A stretch of DNA of 64,000 nucleotides, from positions 87,714,418 to 87,778,417 of the forward strand of contig JAVHZZ010000003.1 of assembly GCA_036250195.1 (NCBI GenBank). Direction: 5' to 3'. Of the stretch, positions 11,289-21,011 are shown piece by piece (the first letter of the stretch is position 1; every line of letters starts with the position of its first letter). The position numbers and the translations under genes are program-made. The DNA is from Mixophyes australis (Eukaryota; Chordata; Amphibia; Anura; Limnodynastidae). The notes under the pieces are model-generated. The model had not been told where the DNA came from. It ran no database searches and saw nothing but the letters and a program-made list of their open reading frames with translations.

Positions 11289-12665
11289 ATGGATAGTATA
11301 AGAGAAGAAGTGTTTCTGTGGTGTGAACAACAGACTGTGGCCCCAACTCGATGTTTAGGGATCTATGGTGACTCTCAGGGAGTGACAGATGAGGAAATCC
11401 TGCATGTGCTCCACAGGATTTATGGGGTAGAACATCCTAAAATCCTTGGATGGAAAGGTAGAGATCAGCATAAGACCAGTCTGATCCTCTGTGAGACGCA
11501 AGCAGAATTGGATAAAGATTTTCTTCCCTCCCTCGTTTCTGGGCCACAAAAACAACAATGGCATATTGTGATACCGTTAAAGCCAAAACAGCTAGTCGCA
11601 GCACCTCTTAATGCTGAACTTCCAGATGGAGATATTAACCGACAAGTATTCCCTCAGGCCAGGGAAGAGAATTCTCAGTCACCCTCCAGTACTAGGAAAA
11701 CTGAAGAGGATCAAAGCGAACTGTTCCTCACTGCTGTACAGAAACTGGTAGACCAGTTAGGAAAGTCACAGCATGAAGGGGGCTACAGAAGGCTCCGGCT
11801 CTTCTCAGGAATAAAACCAGTCCCTACTGGGGAAGAAACTTACGAGGCATGGAAAGAGATGGCTTCCCAATACCTGGAGGAATGGCATTGCTCCGAACCC
11901 TATAAGAGACAGCGGATCGTTGAAAGTCTGCGAGGTCCCGCTGGAGAACTAATCCAAGCTGTACGGAGAAGTGACCCCCAAGCCACTGCACGACACTACT
12001 TAGCGACTCTAGATCAGGAATATGGGATGGCAGAGGATGCAACAGATCTGCTCTATCAGCTACGCCACACCTATCAGGAGTCAGGGGAGACATTGTCCAA
12101 TTATATCTATCGGCTGGACAAGCTGACCCACCTTATTGTGTCAAAGAAAGGAATACCCCTAGCAGAAGTAGACTACAGGCGTATGCAACAGTTGTTACGG
12201 GGTGCTCTGTCCCATGACCCAGTAGCGATGAAGATAAGAAATGCTCAACTGGGACAACCATCACCTACTTTTCTTCAGTTGATACAAGATGTTAAACAAG
12301 AGGAAGCTATAGTTAAATCCCGAGAGAGGGTGACCAAGAAAGTCAAGGTCGTACAGTCAAAGCCCGAGGCTGACCTTCCCAACACTGAGTTAATGAACAT
12401 TGTGGAGAAACAAGGTGAGCAGATTGCTCAGTTGTTGGAGATGCAGAAGCAGATTCAAGCACAGATGCTGAAATACCACACTACCGAGCAACTGCACCCG
12501 AACATCCACCCCCGGCAAGTTCTCGAAGCTAACACTACTCGGAAACAGAACAATTGTTTCACTTGTGGAGAAGTTGGGCATCTCGCTAGACAATGTCCTC
12601 AGAGGAAGGGAGGAAGGTGGTCACCCTCACCATCCCACCGGGATAGGAAGCTTTCGGAAAACTGA
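11289..12665 (+). CDS. Gag polyprotein of element 1 (PNMA-like)
   Basis: Encodes 458 residues of the structural protein that assembles the retrotransposon particle and packages its RNA. I chose the ATG at 11289 (start MDSIREEVF); the upstream GTG at 11265 only extends the frame. Residues 1-100 resemble the N-terminal RRM-like domain of PNMA proteins (motifs RCLGIYGDSQG, EEILHVLHRIYG and a final WHIVIPLKP). Residues about 165-345 resemble the PNMA/Gypsy capsid (RLRLFSGIKPVPTGEETYEAW, RIVESLRGPA, LSNYIYRLDKL). A CX2CX4HX4C zinc knuckle lies at residues 423-436. The protein ends in a basic tail. The TGA at 12663 directly follows the slippery heptamer. PNMA kinship is by pattern recognition, not by search. 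Confidence 0.9.
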   Translation: MDSIREEVFLWCEQQTVAPTRCLGIYGDSQGVTDEEILHVLHRIYGVEHPKILGWKGRDQHKTSLILCETQAELDKDFLPSLVSGPQKQQWHIVIPLKPKQLVAAPLNAELPDGDINRQVFPQAREENSQSPSSTRKTEEDQSELFLTAVQKLVDQLGKSQHEGGYRRLRLFSGIKPVPTGEETYEAWKEMASQYLEEWHCSEPYKRQRIVESLRGPAGELIQAVRRSDPQATARHYLATLDQEYGMAEDATDLLYQLRHTYQESGETLSNYIYRLDKLTHLIVSKKGIPLAEVDYRRMQQLLRGALSHDPVAMKIRNAQLGQPSPTFLQLIQDVKQEEAIVKSRERVTKKVKVVQSKPEADLPNTELMNIVEKQGEQIAQLLEMQKQIQAQMLKYHTTEQLHPNIHPRQVLEANTTRKQNNCFTCGEVGHLARQCPQRKGGRWSPSPSHRDRKLSEN

Positions 12666-12727
12666 AAGGGAGGACCAGGAACCCCCACACTGGCCCTCTA
12701 AAGAAAGCTGACATTAACACTGTGGGG
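12656..12727 (+). promoter_or_regulatory. -1 ribosomal frameshift signal of element 1 (slippery site plus pseudoknot)
   Basis: In the gag frame the heptamer reads G GAA AAC (12656-12662), directly before the TGA. After a 6-nt spacer (12663-12668), stem 1 pairs 12669-12673 and 12675-12678 with 12690-12693 and 12695-12699 (nine pairs, one internal mismatch, one GU). Seven loop bases, CCCCACA (12683-12689), pair perfectly with TGTGGGG (12721-12727), making an H-type pseudoknot. A slip moves the ribosome into the pol frame, which is open from 12647. The P-site repairing is imperfect (GAA to GGA), as in some plant-virus sites. Confidence 0.75.
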
Positions 12728-15700
12728 AACTCTCACCTGGAATGGGGTCTTTTGCCCAAAGGATTGCTGGGACCTTCTCCTCACGTGCCGGCATGTCTAA
12801 ATGGGAGACCTTGTATGGCCTTGCTAGATAGTGGTTCACAGGTGTCCATTGTGTTCGAGAAGTGGTACCGAGATAATCTATCTGACTTGCCCATAAAGCC
12901 ATTGTGTGGACTGACCATCTGGGGTCTGAGTGACAAGAATTATCCCTACCTTGGGTACATCACTGTACCTTTGAAGTTCCCACGGGAAGTAGCTGGAATA
13001 GAAGAAAAGGTGAACGTGCTTGCACTTGTCTGTCCTGAGGCCGAAGGAGAACCTCGAGATGTCTCAGTGATTATTGGAACTAACTCCCATTTGTTCGAGA
13101 TACTGGCCAACTGGTGCCAAGAGGTGGGAGGAGCAAGTTATAGTAAAACACTTAAGATTCATCCTATGTGCCTTGCTGCTTATAAGAAGAAAGAGGAAAA
13201 AAAATCTCAGAAAGAAACCACATTACAAATAGGAAGTTTTGATCAATGCTTTAATGGTAGTGATGCTAGTCAAGAAGACCGACACTGGCTAGTTATGCAA
13301 ATGCTACAAAGAGAGGCTGCCTTCTCTTCGGGGGACTGGGATTTAGGTCTAGCGACAGGAGTGGAGCACCACATAAGGCTAACGGACGACAGACCTTTCC
13401 GAGAACGGTCAAGACGCCTAGCCCCTGCTGATTTGGATGATATTCGGGAACATTTAAGGGAGATGCTAGAGAATGATGTGATTGAGAGATCTGAGAGTCC
13501 CTATGCTTCTCCTATTGTGGTGGCTAGAAAGAAGACGGGAAAAATACGGATGTGCGTGGACTACCGGACATTAAACAAGCGCACGATTCCTGATCAGTAC
13601 ACTGTCCCTAGGATAGACGAAGCCCTTGATTGTCTTCAGGGAAGCAAGTGGTTTTCTGTGCTAGATCTACGCAGCGGGTACTATCAGATATTGATGAGTC
13701 AGAAGGATGCTGAGAAAACCGCCTTCATCTGCCCGGTTGGATTCTTTCAGTTCAAAAGATTGCCACAAGGATTATCAGGGGCTCCAGCCACTTTCCAACG
13801 ATGCATGGATGATGTTGTGGGTGACATGAATTTCAGGGAAGTGCTGGTATACTTGGATGATTTGATAGTATTTGGCCAAACATTGAATGAGCACAACGAA
13901 AGACTCCTCAAGGTATTGGATCGCTTAATAAAGAAAGGGTTGAAGTTGTCCCTTGACAAGTGTAGCTTCTGTAAAACCCAGGTCAAGTATGTGGGATATG
14001 TTGTGGATCGGGAAGGAATTTCTACAGATTCAGCGAAGATAGAAGCGGTGAAAGAATGGCCTCGACCAACAATACTGAAGGAATTAAGGTCTTTTTTGGG
14101 GTTCTGTGGCTATTACAGAAGGTTTGTCCCAAACTACAGTAAACTTGTCAAGCCTCTTACAGATCTAACTCGAGGTTATCCTGCTCCAAGAGGTTCCCAT
14201 CGGAAAGAGAAACCATTGTTCCGGGTAAATGATGCGTTCGGGGAAAGGTGGAGTGAGGCTTGCGAACAAGCTTTTGAAGGATTGAAAACCTGCCTGATTC
14301 AAGCGCCTGTTCTGGCATATGCCGATCCAGAGTTACCATATATTCTGCATGTAGATGCCTCCTTTGAGGGACTTGGGGGAGTGCTATACCAAGTGCAAGA
14401 AGGAAGGTTAAGACCAGTCTATTACATCAGTCGAGGTCTCTCACCCAGTGAACGGAACTACCCGGTGCATAAGTTGGAGTTCCTGGCCCTTAAGTGGGCA
14501 GTTGTTGACAAACTTCACGACTACTTGTATGGAGTACCATTCGAAGTGCATACAGACAACAATCCCCTCACATATGTGCAGACCACAGCAAAGCTAGATG
14601 CAACTGGGCACAGATGGTTGGCGGCGCTGGCCATTTACAATTTCACAATAAAGTACAGGCCTGGGAGAAGAAATGTAGATGCCGATGCTTTGTCAAGATT
14701 ACCGGGAAGGTTTGTGGAATCTCAGGAAGAAGAATGGATAGAGTTGCCAGCTCCAGAGGTGAAGGGGATGTGTCACGAGGGACGTGTGGTCGTGCCTCCA
14801 GTCAAAGAATGCTTAACAGCTCTAGGGGCAACGACAGATGCACTACCAAGACAATATTGCTGGCTGAGTCAAATGGAGCTCAGTGATCTTCAGAAGTTGA
14901 GTTCAAGCCAAGTCAAAGAAGATCAGCAGAATGACTCCTCTATAGCAGCAGTTAGGTGGTCTGTTAAACACAGACAAAGAATCCACCCGAGTAGTTTGAT
15001 AACGGAGGAAGCTATTTTGCTAAGCAGACAGAGAGAGTCATTGGTGGTGAAGCAGGGGCTACTGTATAGAGAAACCAGCCGCAAAGATGGCAGAGAGAGG
15101 AAACAGCTAGTATTGCCAAAGAAGCACCGTCCCATGGTTCTCCGTGCGTTGCATGATAAACACGGCCACCTGGGAATAGAGAAGACCATGAGTTTAATTT
15201 CAGATAGATTCTACTGGCCGAAAATGGAGATAGACATTGAGAGTTATTGTAAATCTTGTGGGACATGCATACTTCGAAAATCCCTCCCAGAAAAGGCTGC
15301 CCCCTTAAAGAATATATCCAGCAATGGGCCTTTAGAGTTAGTCTGTATTGACTTTCTATCAGTGGAACCGGATGAAAGCAACAAGTGTAACATTCTAGTG
15401 GTGACAGATCATTACACCCGTTATGCTCAAGCCTACCAGACAAAAGACCAGAGAGCTGTGACCGTGGCAAAAATCCTATGGGAAAAGTTCTTTGTCCACT
15501 ATGGACTGCCTGCCCGCATTCATTCAGATCAGGGTCGGGATTTTGAGAGCAAGCTAATAAAAGAACTGTGCGAGGTCTGCGGGATAAAGAAGTCCAGGAC
15601 TACTCCTTTCCATCCCCAAGGAGATCCGCAGCCGGAGAGATTTAATCGGACCCTTCTCAGCATGATGGGCACTTTGGACACTAAAAAAAAGGCACATTGG

Positions 15701-17089
15701 AGTAGGCACATCAGCCATTTGGTCCACGCCTATAATTGCACGAAAAACGAGTCCACGGGGTACTCCCCATATCTCTTAATGTTTGGAAGGGAGGCTAGAT
15801 TACCAATCGATATCTGTTTTGGAATGGACACTGCTGATCCCCAAGAAAAGCCCCATTTGAAACATGTGGAGCAGCTGAAACAAGAACTAAAGGAGGCCTA
15901 CAGACTAGCGGAAGCAGCTGCATCAAAAGCTGGACAACGAAACAAGGGTCGTTATGATCTACAGGTCAAGGAGCATATTCTGGAGCCAGGTGACAGGGTT
16001 TTACTTAGACACTTGGGCCTCCCGGGGAAACACAAGTTAGCCAATCGTTGGCGAAAGGATCCTCATGTTGTGGTTGCAAAATTGCCAGACATCCCAGCCT
16101 ATCGAATTAGGCCCGAGGGGCTAACAGGCCCTATAAAGACATACCATCGACAACATTTGCTTCCCATCAGAGATGGTGTCCGGTTTTGGGAGGAGCCTGA
16201 AACAGATGAGCCAAAAGTGTCCACACCCAGAAGATCACGGCGAATCAGAGAACCGACCACAGAAGAAGATGATGGAGATGATTGGGGGTATGATGCTCCA
16301 GGTAAATTGGGAGAAATAGATTGGAGACAAGATATCAGAAGGCTCACTAGGTCTACCGAGGGGGCCGCTGTAAGATCTCCACAAGTAGAAGAAAGGAGAA
16401 CTATGCCTGCCATTTCAAATGAAAGTGTCAACCCAAGAGTAGCTGGACGGTTGGATTCTCAGTGTTCAGTAGAGGAAGGCTCTAACCAGGAAGTTGACAT
16501 GGATGGGGACGTCGTTGATCCAGATGGAGGATGCACTGAACGCCCCAACAGGGTGTTGGGGGGAGAGGAAGGGAACCCACCAGTCCAGGGTCGGCCTAAA
16601 AGGACCCCTAGAGCCCCAATGATGTTGACTTATGATAGTCTAGGTCATATGACTGAGATTCCTAAGGTGATTCATCCTAGTTGGGTCTATCAGTGGCCAT
16701 ATCTGACTCCCATATCTGTTATGCCAGGGCCTGTTGTGTATGGATGTGAAAGTGTATTTAGACAGGATGTCTTAACCCCTTTAAATTTGCAGGATGTGGG
16801 ACAAGCCTCATCATTTGTTCATTGTGGACTTGCCCCACAGGGGGAGTGTGTAACCCCTGGCGATGCTGCAGTTGGACTTGAGCACCCAGGGGCTAATAAT
16901 CACACTTGCATCAGTAAGAAAAGAGATGCATATAGCTATTTACCAGTCAAGGAGAAGGAACTACATCTCCCAGAAAGCTGTTATGAAGAGGGGGCGGAGC
17001 CTAAGAAGACTGAGAAACCTGAGGGCGGAGAGAGAGAGGGAGAGAGGAGCATCCTGGGAGAGACTGAGCTGTGTGACCAGTTCAGATAG
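12662..17089 (+). CDS. Pol polyprotein of element 1 (PR-RT-RNaseH-IN)
   Basis: About 1475 codons in the -1 frame, made as Gag-Pol by frameshifting; there is no upstream ATG. Protease: LLDSGSQVS, with DSG at 12827-12835, and VIIGTN downstream. Reverse transcriptase: RMCVDYRTLNK, LPQGLSGAPATFQ and the catalytic YLDD at 13850-13861. RNase H: HVDAS (Asp at 14354), KLEFLALK, TDNNPL and DADALSR. Integrase: an HHCC zinc region (HDKHGH...CKSCGTC) and D at 15350, D at 15527, E at 15635, giving D-X58-D-X35-E. A GPY/F-like region follows, then an acidic tail of about 300 residues with no recognised domain. The last 79 or so codons lie inside the 3' LTR. No internal stop or frameshift was seen. Confidence 0.95.
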   Translation: MKGRTRNPHTGPLKKADINTVGNSHLEWGLLPKGLLGPSPHVPACLNGRPCMALLDSGSQVSIVFEKWYRDNLSDLPIKPLCGLTIWGLSDKNYPYLGYITVPLKFPREVAGIEEKVNVLALVCPEAEGEPRDVSVIIGTNSHLFEILANWCQEVGGASYSKTLKIHPMCLAAYKKKEEKKSQKETTLQIGSFDQCFNGSDASQEDRHWLVMQMLQREAAFSSGDWDLGLATGVEHHIRLTDDRPFRERSRRLAPADLDDIREHLREMLENDVIERSESPYASPIVVARKKTGKIRMCVDYRTLNKRTIPDQYTVPRIDEALDCLQGSKWFSVLDLRSGYYQILMSQKDAEKTAFICPVGFFQFKRLPQGLSGAPATFQRCMDDVVGDMNFREVLVYLDDLIVFGQTLNEHNERLLKVLDRLIKKGLKLSLDKCSFCKTQVKYVGYVVDREGISTDSAKIEAVKEWPRPTILKELRSFLGFCGYYRRFVPNYSKLVKPLTDLTRGYPAPRGSHRKEKPLFRVNDAFGERWSEACEQAFEGLKTCLIQAPVLAYADPELPYILHVDASFEGLGGVLYQVQEGRLRPVYYISRGLSPSERNYPVHKLEFLALKWAVVDKLHDYLYGVPFEVHTDNNPLTYVQTTAKLDATGHRWLAALAIYNFTIKYRPGRRNVDADALSRLPGRFVESQEEEWIELPAPEVKGMCHEGRVVVPPVKECLTALGATTDALPRQYCWLSQMELSDLQKLSSSQVKEDQQNDSSIAAVRWSVKHRQRIHPSSLITEEAILLSRQRESLVVKQGLLYRETSRKDGRERKQLVLPKKHRPMVLRALHDKHGHLGIEKTMSLISDRFYWPKMEIDIESYCKSCGTCILRKSLPEKAAPLKNISSNGPLELVCIDFLSVEPDESNKCNILVVTDHYTRYAQAYQTKDQRAVTVAKILWEKFFVHYGLPARIHSDQGRDFESKLIKELCEVCGIKKSRTTPFHPQGDPQPERFNRTLLSMMGTLDTKKKAHWSRHISHLVHAYNCTKNESTGYSPYLLMFGREARLPIDICFGMDTADPQEKPHLKHVEQLKQELKEAYRLAEAAASKAGQRNKGRYDLQVKEHILEPGDRVLLRHLGLPGKHKLANRWRKDPHVVVAKLPDIPAYRIRPEGLTGPIKTYHRQHLLPIRDGVRFWEEPETDEPKVSTPRRSRRIREPTTEEDDGDDWGYDAPGKLGEIDWRQDIRRLTRSTEGAAVRSPQVEERRTMPAISNESVNPRVAGRLDSQCSVEEGSNQEVDMDGDVVDPDGGCTERPNRVLGGEEGNPPVQGRPKRTPRAPMMLTYDSLGHMTEIPKVIHPSWVYQWPYLTPISVMPGPVVYGCESVFRQDVLTPLNLQDVGQASSFVHCGLAPQGECVTPGDAAVGLEHPGANNHTCISKKRDAYSYLPVKEKELHLPESCYEEGAEPKKTEKPEGGEREGERSILGETELCDQFR
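16839..16848 (+). promoter_or_regulatory. Polypurine tract of element 1
   Basis: AGGGGGAG followed by TG, directly before the 3' LTR start TGTAAC at 16849. This is the expected plus-strand primer. It lies inside the pol reading frame, so these bases serve two purposes. Confidence 0.75.
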
Positions 17090-18233
17090 GTGACCCTAGG
17101 GAGAAGGGCACTGGATGAGTGATCTGAGCAGAGAGAGCAGTCTGCAGAGATATCAAAGCTGGGTGCAGTTCTGAACAGAACCTGCTGGAAGCCACAGTTT
17201 GAAGCTGTAGGAGGAGGTTTGCATGCATCTCTGAAGAAGGACATTTTACAAGTCAGCCATTTTGGAGATAATCAAGTTCAGACCTGTGACACACTGGTGC
17301 AGATAAATTACTGGTTATTTTTATCTATCTGTTGTTGTTCAAGTGGGGTTTGGACTATATCTGGCCACAAGGGCTGAAGAGTTAGGGATAGATGGGTGGG
17401 CAGGTAAATATGCACCAAGTGTGTGTCTAATCAGCACTTGTGGAACTACAAGTCCCAGGATACAAATTAGAAAGGATTTTACAGTTGTTGCTAGAGGAGG
17501 GTCTGCATACTGTGACTGCTGTACCTCACTGCAAGTGATTTAAAGACCTCCAACATCTGCAAACTGGACACATGATGTTTCCATGCCATGCTGCATACAT
17601 ACAGAAGGGCCCCAACTTGCAGTGCACTGCTCTATTTGTGTGGTGTGTTTGAATACTGCTGTGTGTGTTTGGCAGTACATTGTAGGGCTATAAGGGAAAA
17701 TATATAAATTCACCCTGCAAGATATTCACAGTATCAGGAGCAAGTAAGATATCTGATATATTTTTTCATGTGTATAAAGCTGTGACAGTTAATGGTTATA
17801 TTGTTATATATTATATTATATTGTATGCTGTTATTGATTTATTGCAAGTTTTTGTGTTAACTTGGTGTGCATAGTAAGAAGTGGTGCGCCACTTTCATCC
17901 ACACTGTTTTATTACTGTATTGTATTGTTTGCACTATTATTTCAAATTATACCAAAGTATATTTTTCTATAAAATTACAAAGCTGCATTTAGGATTTCCA
18001 TTTAAATAAATGTGCCTGGCTGGCTTTTGCAGCACACATTTTGTCACAGAGTGTTAATACTGGGCAGGGGGTTTCCCGAATCTCCCCCTGGTGTATCTTT
18101 GGAACACCCCCCAGAAGAGAAAGCAGAGATTCGGGTGGAGGCACTGAAAACCAAGTACCAAGGTGAGAAGCATCTGCGTGGTTCAATATATATATATACC
18201 CTCACAACGCTTAATACACAAGGGGGTGTTACA
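16849..18233 (+). repeat. 3' LTR of element 1
   Basis: Matches the 5' LTR except at four positions. The pol stop codon (TAG, 17087-17089) lies 241 bases inside it. TATA box at 17701, AATAAA at 18005. It ends GGTGTTACA and is followed by the target duplication TAAG. Confidence 0.95.
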
Positions 18234-18494
18234 TAAGCATAGATGTCCATGCTTCAAAAGTACATCAAGCATCTTTAAGTATGAGAGCAGGTTTCTGCTT
18301 TCTCCCAATACGTAGGTTTGGGAAATTGAGACTTCAGGGCAAGATGCTGTTCCTGACAGTGATAAAGCACCTGTAATGTTTTCCTCTCCATCACAAGTTT
18401 ACCGGTCTAATTGAACATTTAAAAAGTGTTCGATAAAATGTGCTGACTATATCACCAAAACATAACGTGAAAGACAGAAGCATACCTTAAATAA

Positions 18495-18740
18495 CACAGA
18501 CGGCACAGTCATTAGCATTGCAGCGTCACAGCTCAGAGGATATGGGTGTTATTCCGACCAGGCCACTATCTGTGTGGAGTTTGTATATTCTCCCCATGTT
18601 CACATTGGTTTCTTCTGGTTGCTCCCGTTTCCGCCCACACTCCAAAAACATACTGGTAAAATAACTGACTGGCAAAAATGAACCCGTGTGTTCGTGTGGT
18701 AGGGAATAGGGACTAATGTGAATAATGTAAAGCTCTGTTT
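18495..18740 (+). mobile_element. Worn tRNA-derived SINE copy
   Basis: Recognisable by CAGCGTCACAGCTCAGAGG, CACTATCTGTGTGGAGTTTGTATATTCTCCCC in two parts and CACTCCAAAAACATACTGGT. The head has decayed and the tail is missing, which suggests an old copy. Confidence 0.6.
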
Positions 18741-19207
18741 ATTACAAATACATTATATAACGTGTTTTTTAAATTGGAATTAAGTCAATAATAAAATAAA
18801 TACATGGATTGATAAATACACATCGTCCATTAGGTTATACAAGGCTATTTTGTGCACAACGAAATAAAGAAGGGAGTGCACATTAGCTGGTATTAGCTTG
18901 CATGTACATTTGTCCTCAGCCGGGGAGATTGACTGTATTGACTGCAGACTCAAATATTACTTGCTTATTTTCTAGTATATTCATACTGCTAGCTCTAATT
19001 TAATCATGCAAGTTCATGAATTTGATAGGCATATAGAATCCTTCATTAGTAGCAGTAAAGATCAGCAAAATGAAAAGAGATATCAAAACATTGCCTTCAT
19101 TTTTCTGCTGACTTATGGCAGAAAAACAACAACATTACCTCTCTACAGCACTAGCAGCTACGTTTGCAGAGTGAAAACTAGTGAAAAGGAAGAATAATGG
19201 TATAGAG
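18741..19207. other. AT-rich stretch without recognised gene
   Basis: Nothing recognisable is present. The last eight bases (GTATAGAG) form the left target duplication of the next element. Confidence 0.45.
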
Positions 19208-20318
19208 CAGTGGATCCCAAGCTTTTGCAGTTCGCGGCACCCTTAGAGCCTCCATAATTTTTTCAAGGCACCCCTCCAAAATAATTACCAAGCAGTCCCG
19301 TTTTATAAGTAGTCAAAAAAACGTAATAAGTATTTAGGTCAGGACAGAAATTCTTATTTATTTGTATGCAAAAATAATACACATAAATCTGTGGGAAAAG
19401 AATATTTTTATATAATTTTTCCAATTATATTTCTGTCAAAGAATAATTGACAGCTAACTGACGCTGTGCCCACCTTCATCTCCACACACAATGTGCCCTC
19501 CTGCACCTCCACACACTCTGTGCCCTCCTTCATCTCCATACACTCTGTGCCCTCCTTCACCTCCACACACTCTGTGCCCTCCTTCATCTCCACACACTCT
19601 GTGCCCTCCTTCATCTCCACACACAATGTGCCCTCCTTCACCTCCACACAGTCTGTGCCTTCCGTTATCTCCATACACTCTGTGCCCTCCTTCACCTCCA
19701 CACACTCTGTGCCCCCTTCATCCACACACTCTGTGCCCTCCTTCATCCACGCACTCTGTGCCCTCCTTCATCCACACACTCTGTGCCCTCCTTCATCTCC
19801 ATACACTCTGTGCCCTCCTTCAATTCCACACACTCTGTGCCATCCTTCATCTCCACACACTCTGTGCCCTCCTTCATCTCCACACACTTTGTGCCCTCCT
19901 TCACCTCCACACACTCTGTGCCCCCTTCATCCACTCACTCTGCCCCCTCTGCATCCTCACTCTGCCCCCTCTGCATCCTCACTCTGCTCCCTCCTTCATT
20001 ATTTTGCCCCTCCATTGCTGTTTCCTATCACCATTCCCCTCCGTTTCTTTACTTACCATACTTGACCTTCTTTCTTCTGTCTTTTCTTCTGTTTTCCTAC
20101 CAATTTGGTGGTGCCTGAGACCCAGCATACTCTCTCCTGCTGCTTGTCACTTAATGTCGGGCGTGATGACGTCAGACATTCAGTGAGAAGCGAGAATGGA
20201 GGAGGATGCTGGGTCCTGGGCGCCGCCGGTTTGGTAAGTTTTGTTTTTGTTCATTTTTTTTTCTCTTCCTGGCCACGGCACCCCTGTGACAGCACTGCGG
20301 CACCCCTGGGAGTCGCGG
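19208..20318. mobile_element. hAT-like element carrying a 27-bp minisatellite
   Basis: It starts CAGTGGATCCCAAGC. The flanks GTATAGAG (19200-19207) and GTATAGGG (20319-20326) match at 7 of 8 bases. Near both ends there are CGCGGCACCC / CGGCACCCCTG blocks. The middle is a 27-bp minisatellite, and the right part contains TGATGACGTCA. No transposase is present. A similar architecture occurs at 31889-34039. Confidence 0.6.
19465..19985. repeat. 27-bp minisatellite
   Basis: Roughly 18 tandem copies of a unit close to CTCCACACACTCTG followed by TGCCCTCCTTCAT. Units differ by single bases and by small deletions of multiples of 3 or near it, so open frames run through it on both strands. The predicted peptides are low-complexity and I do not consider them genes. 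Confidence 0.95.
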
Positions 20319-21011
20319 GTATAGGGCATAGTTACAAACGCCAACTGTCCCTAAACTACCAATGCAGTCCCCGGTTCTAAAGAATTGTCTATGAAAATTT
20401 TTGTCAGTAGAAATGTTCTAGTTTTTTCAATATTGACCAAAATGCACAATAAAATTCCTATATATTTTTTCAGTTTTGCATATTGAATTTCTTCTTGTTA
20501 TCTATTCTCATTATTTTCATAGGTTAATAGTCATTGAAGATCAGCATTTAAAAATCTAAAATCATGTTACAACCAAATTCAGTAGACTTGCCATGATTGG
20601 GATAGTAATTGCTCCAAGGTCCATTAGAATGGATAGCATACATGACATACTTAGATGCACACACTCAATCACAAAGTGTGCCTGGAAATTATTTTATAAT
20701 GTTGACAAAGCATCATTGCGACCTATAAGTTTGCTTTCATCTTTTAAACTGTAATAGGGTATCTAGAAACTTGTTGCCATTAGCAACAACACCTTGTTTC
20801 TCTTTACTAGTTTTCACAAATGTCACCTATTATAACAATAAAGTAGAAATCTAACAGCAGTCCTGGCTGCCTGTCAACATCTATAGTTGGGAATGGGGAA
20901 TCTGGAATACTGGGAGCTCAGGCTACTACCAATCCAAATTTACTTAACAGTTGTCAATTGAATTCTCCAGCACACATATACAAACAATTGAAATATATGT
21001 TTATTTTTTCC
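20319..21011. other. AT-rich stretch without recognised gene
   Basis: No coding or repeat feature can be supported here. Confidence 0.45.

Larger units (their letters stand above)
9845..18233 (+). mobile_element. Intact Ty3/Gypsy LTR retrotransposon with PNMA-like gag (element 1)
   Basis: An 8389-bp element bounded by 1385-bp direct repeats that start TGTAAC and end TTACA. The flanks carry the 4-bp duplication TAAG (9841-9844 and 18234-18237). By eye the two LTRs differ at only four positions (9857/16861, 10253/17257, 10303/17307, 10501/17505), about 0.3%, so insertion was recent. Order is LTR, primer site, gag, -1 frameshift signal, pol with PR-RT-RNaseH-IN, polypurine tract, LTR. The domain order puts it in Ty3/Gypsy. 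No envelope gene is present. Both main frames are open, so the copy may be able to move. Confidence 0.95.

Noticed and set aside
12722..12724. GTG as an independent start for element 1 pol
   Set aside because: The frame is open upstream to 12647 and overlaps gag at a well-formed frameshift signal; a Gag-Pol fusion explains it better.
15012..15470. 152-codon minus-strand frame
   Set aside because: Shadow of the integrase region of element 1 pol; no domain of its own.
17090..18233. Envelope gene for either LTR element
   Set aside because: No frame with a signal peptide, membrane anchor or fusion region lies between integrase and the 3' LTR; they are retrotransposons, not env-bearing retroviruses.
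19465..19985. Regularly spaced repeats resembling a CRISPR array
   Set aside because: Units are directly tandem with no unique spacers, and the context is a vertebrate nuclear genome.
19408..20186. Several frames of 60-230 codons with repeated CPPSSPHTL or ECVEMKEGT peptides
   Set aside because: Produced by the 27-bp minisatellite; low-complexity repeats only.
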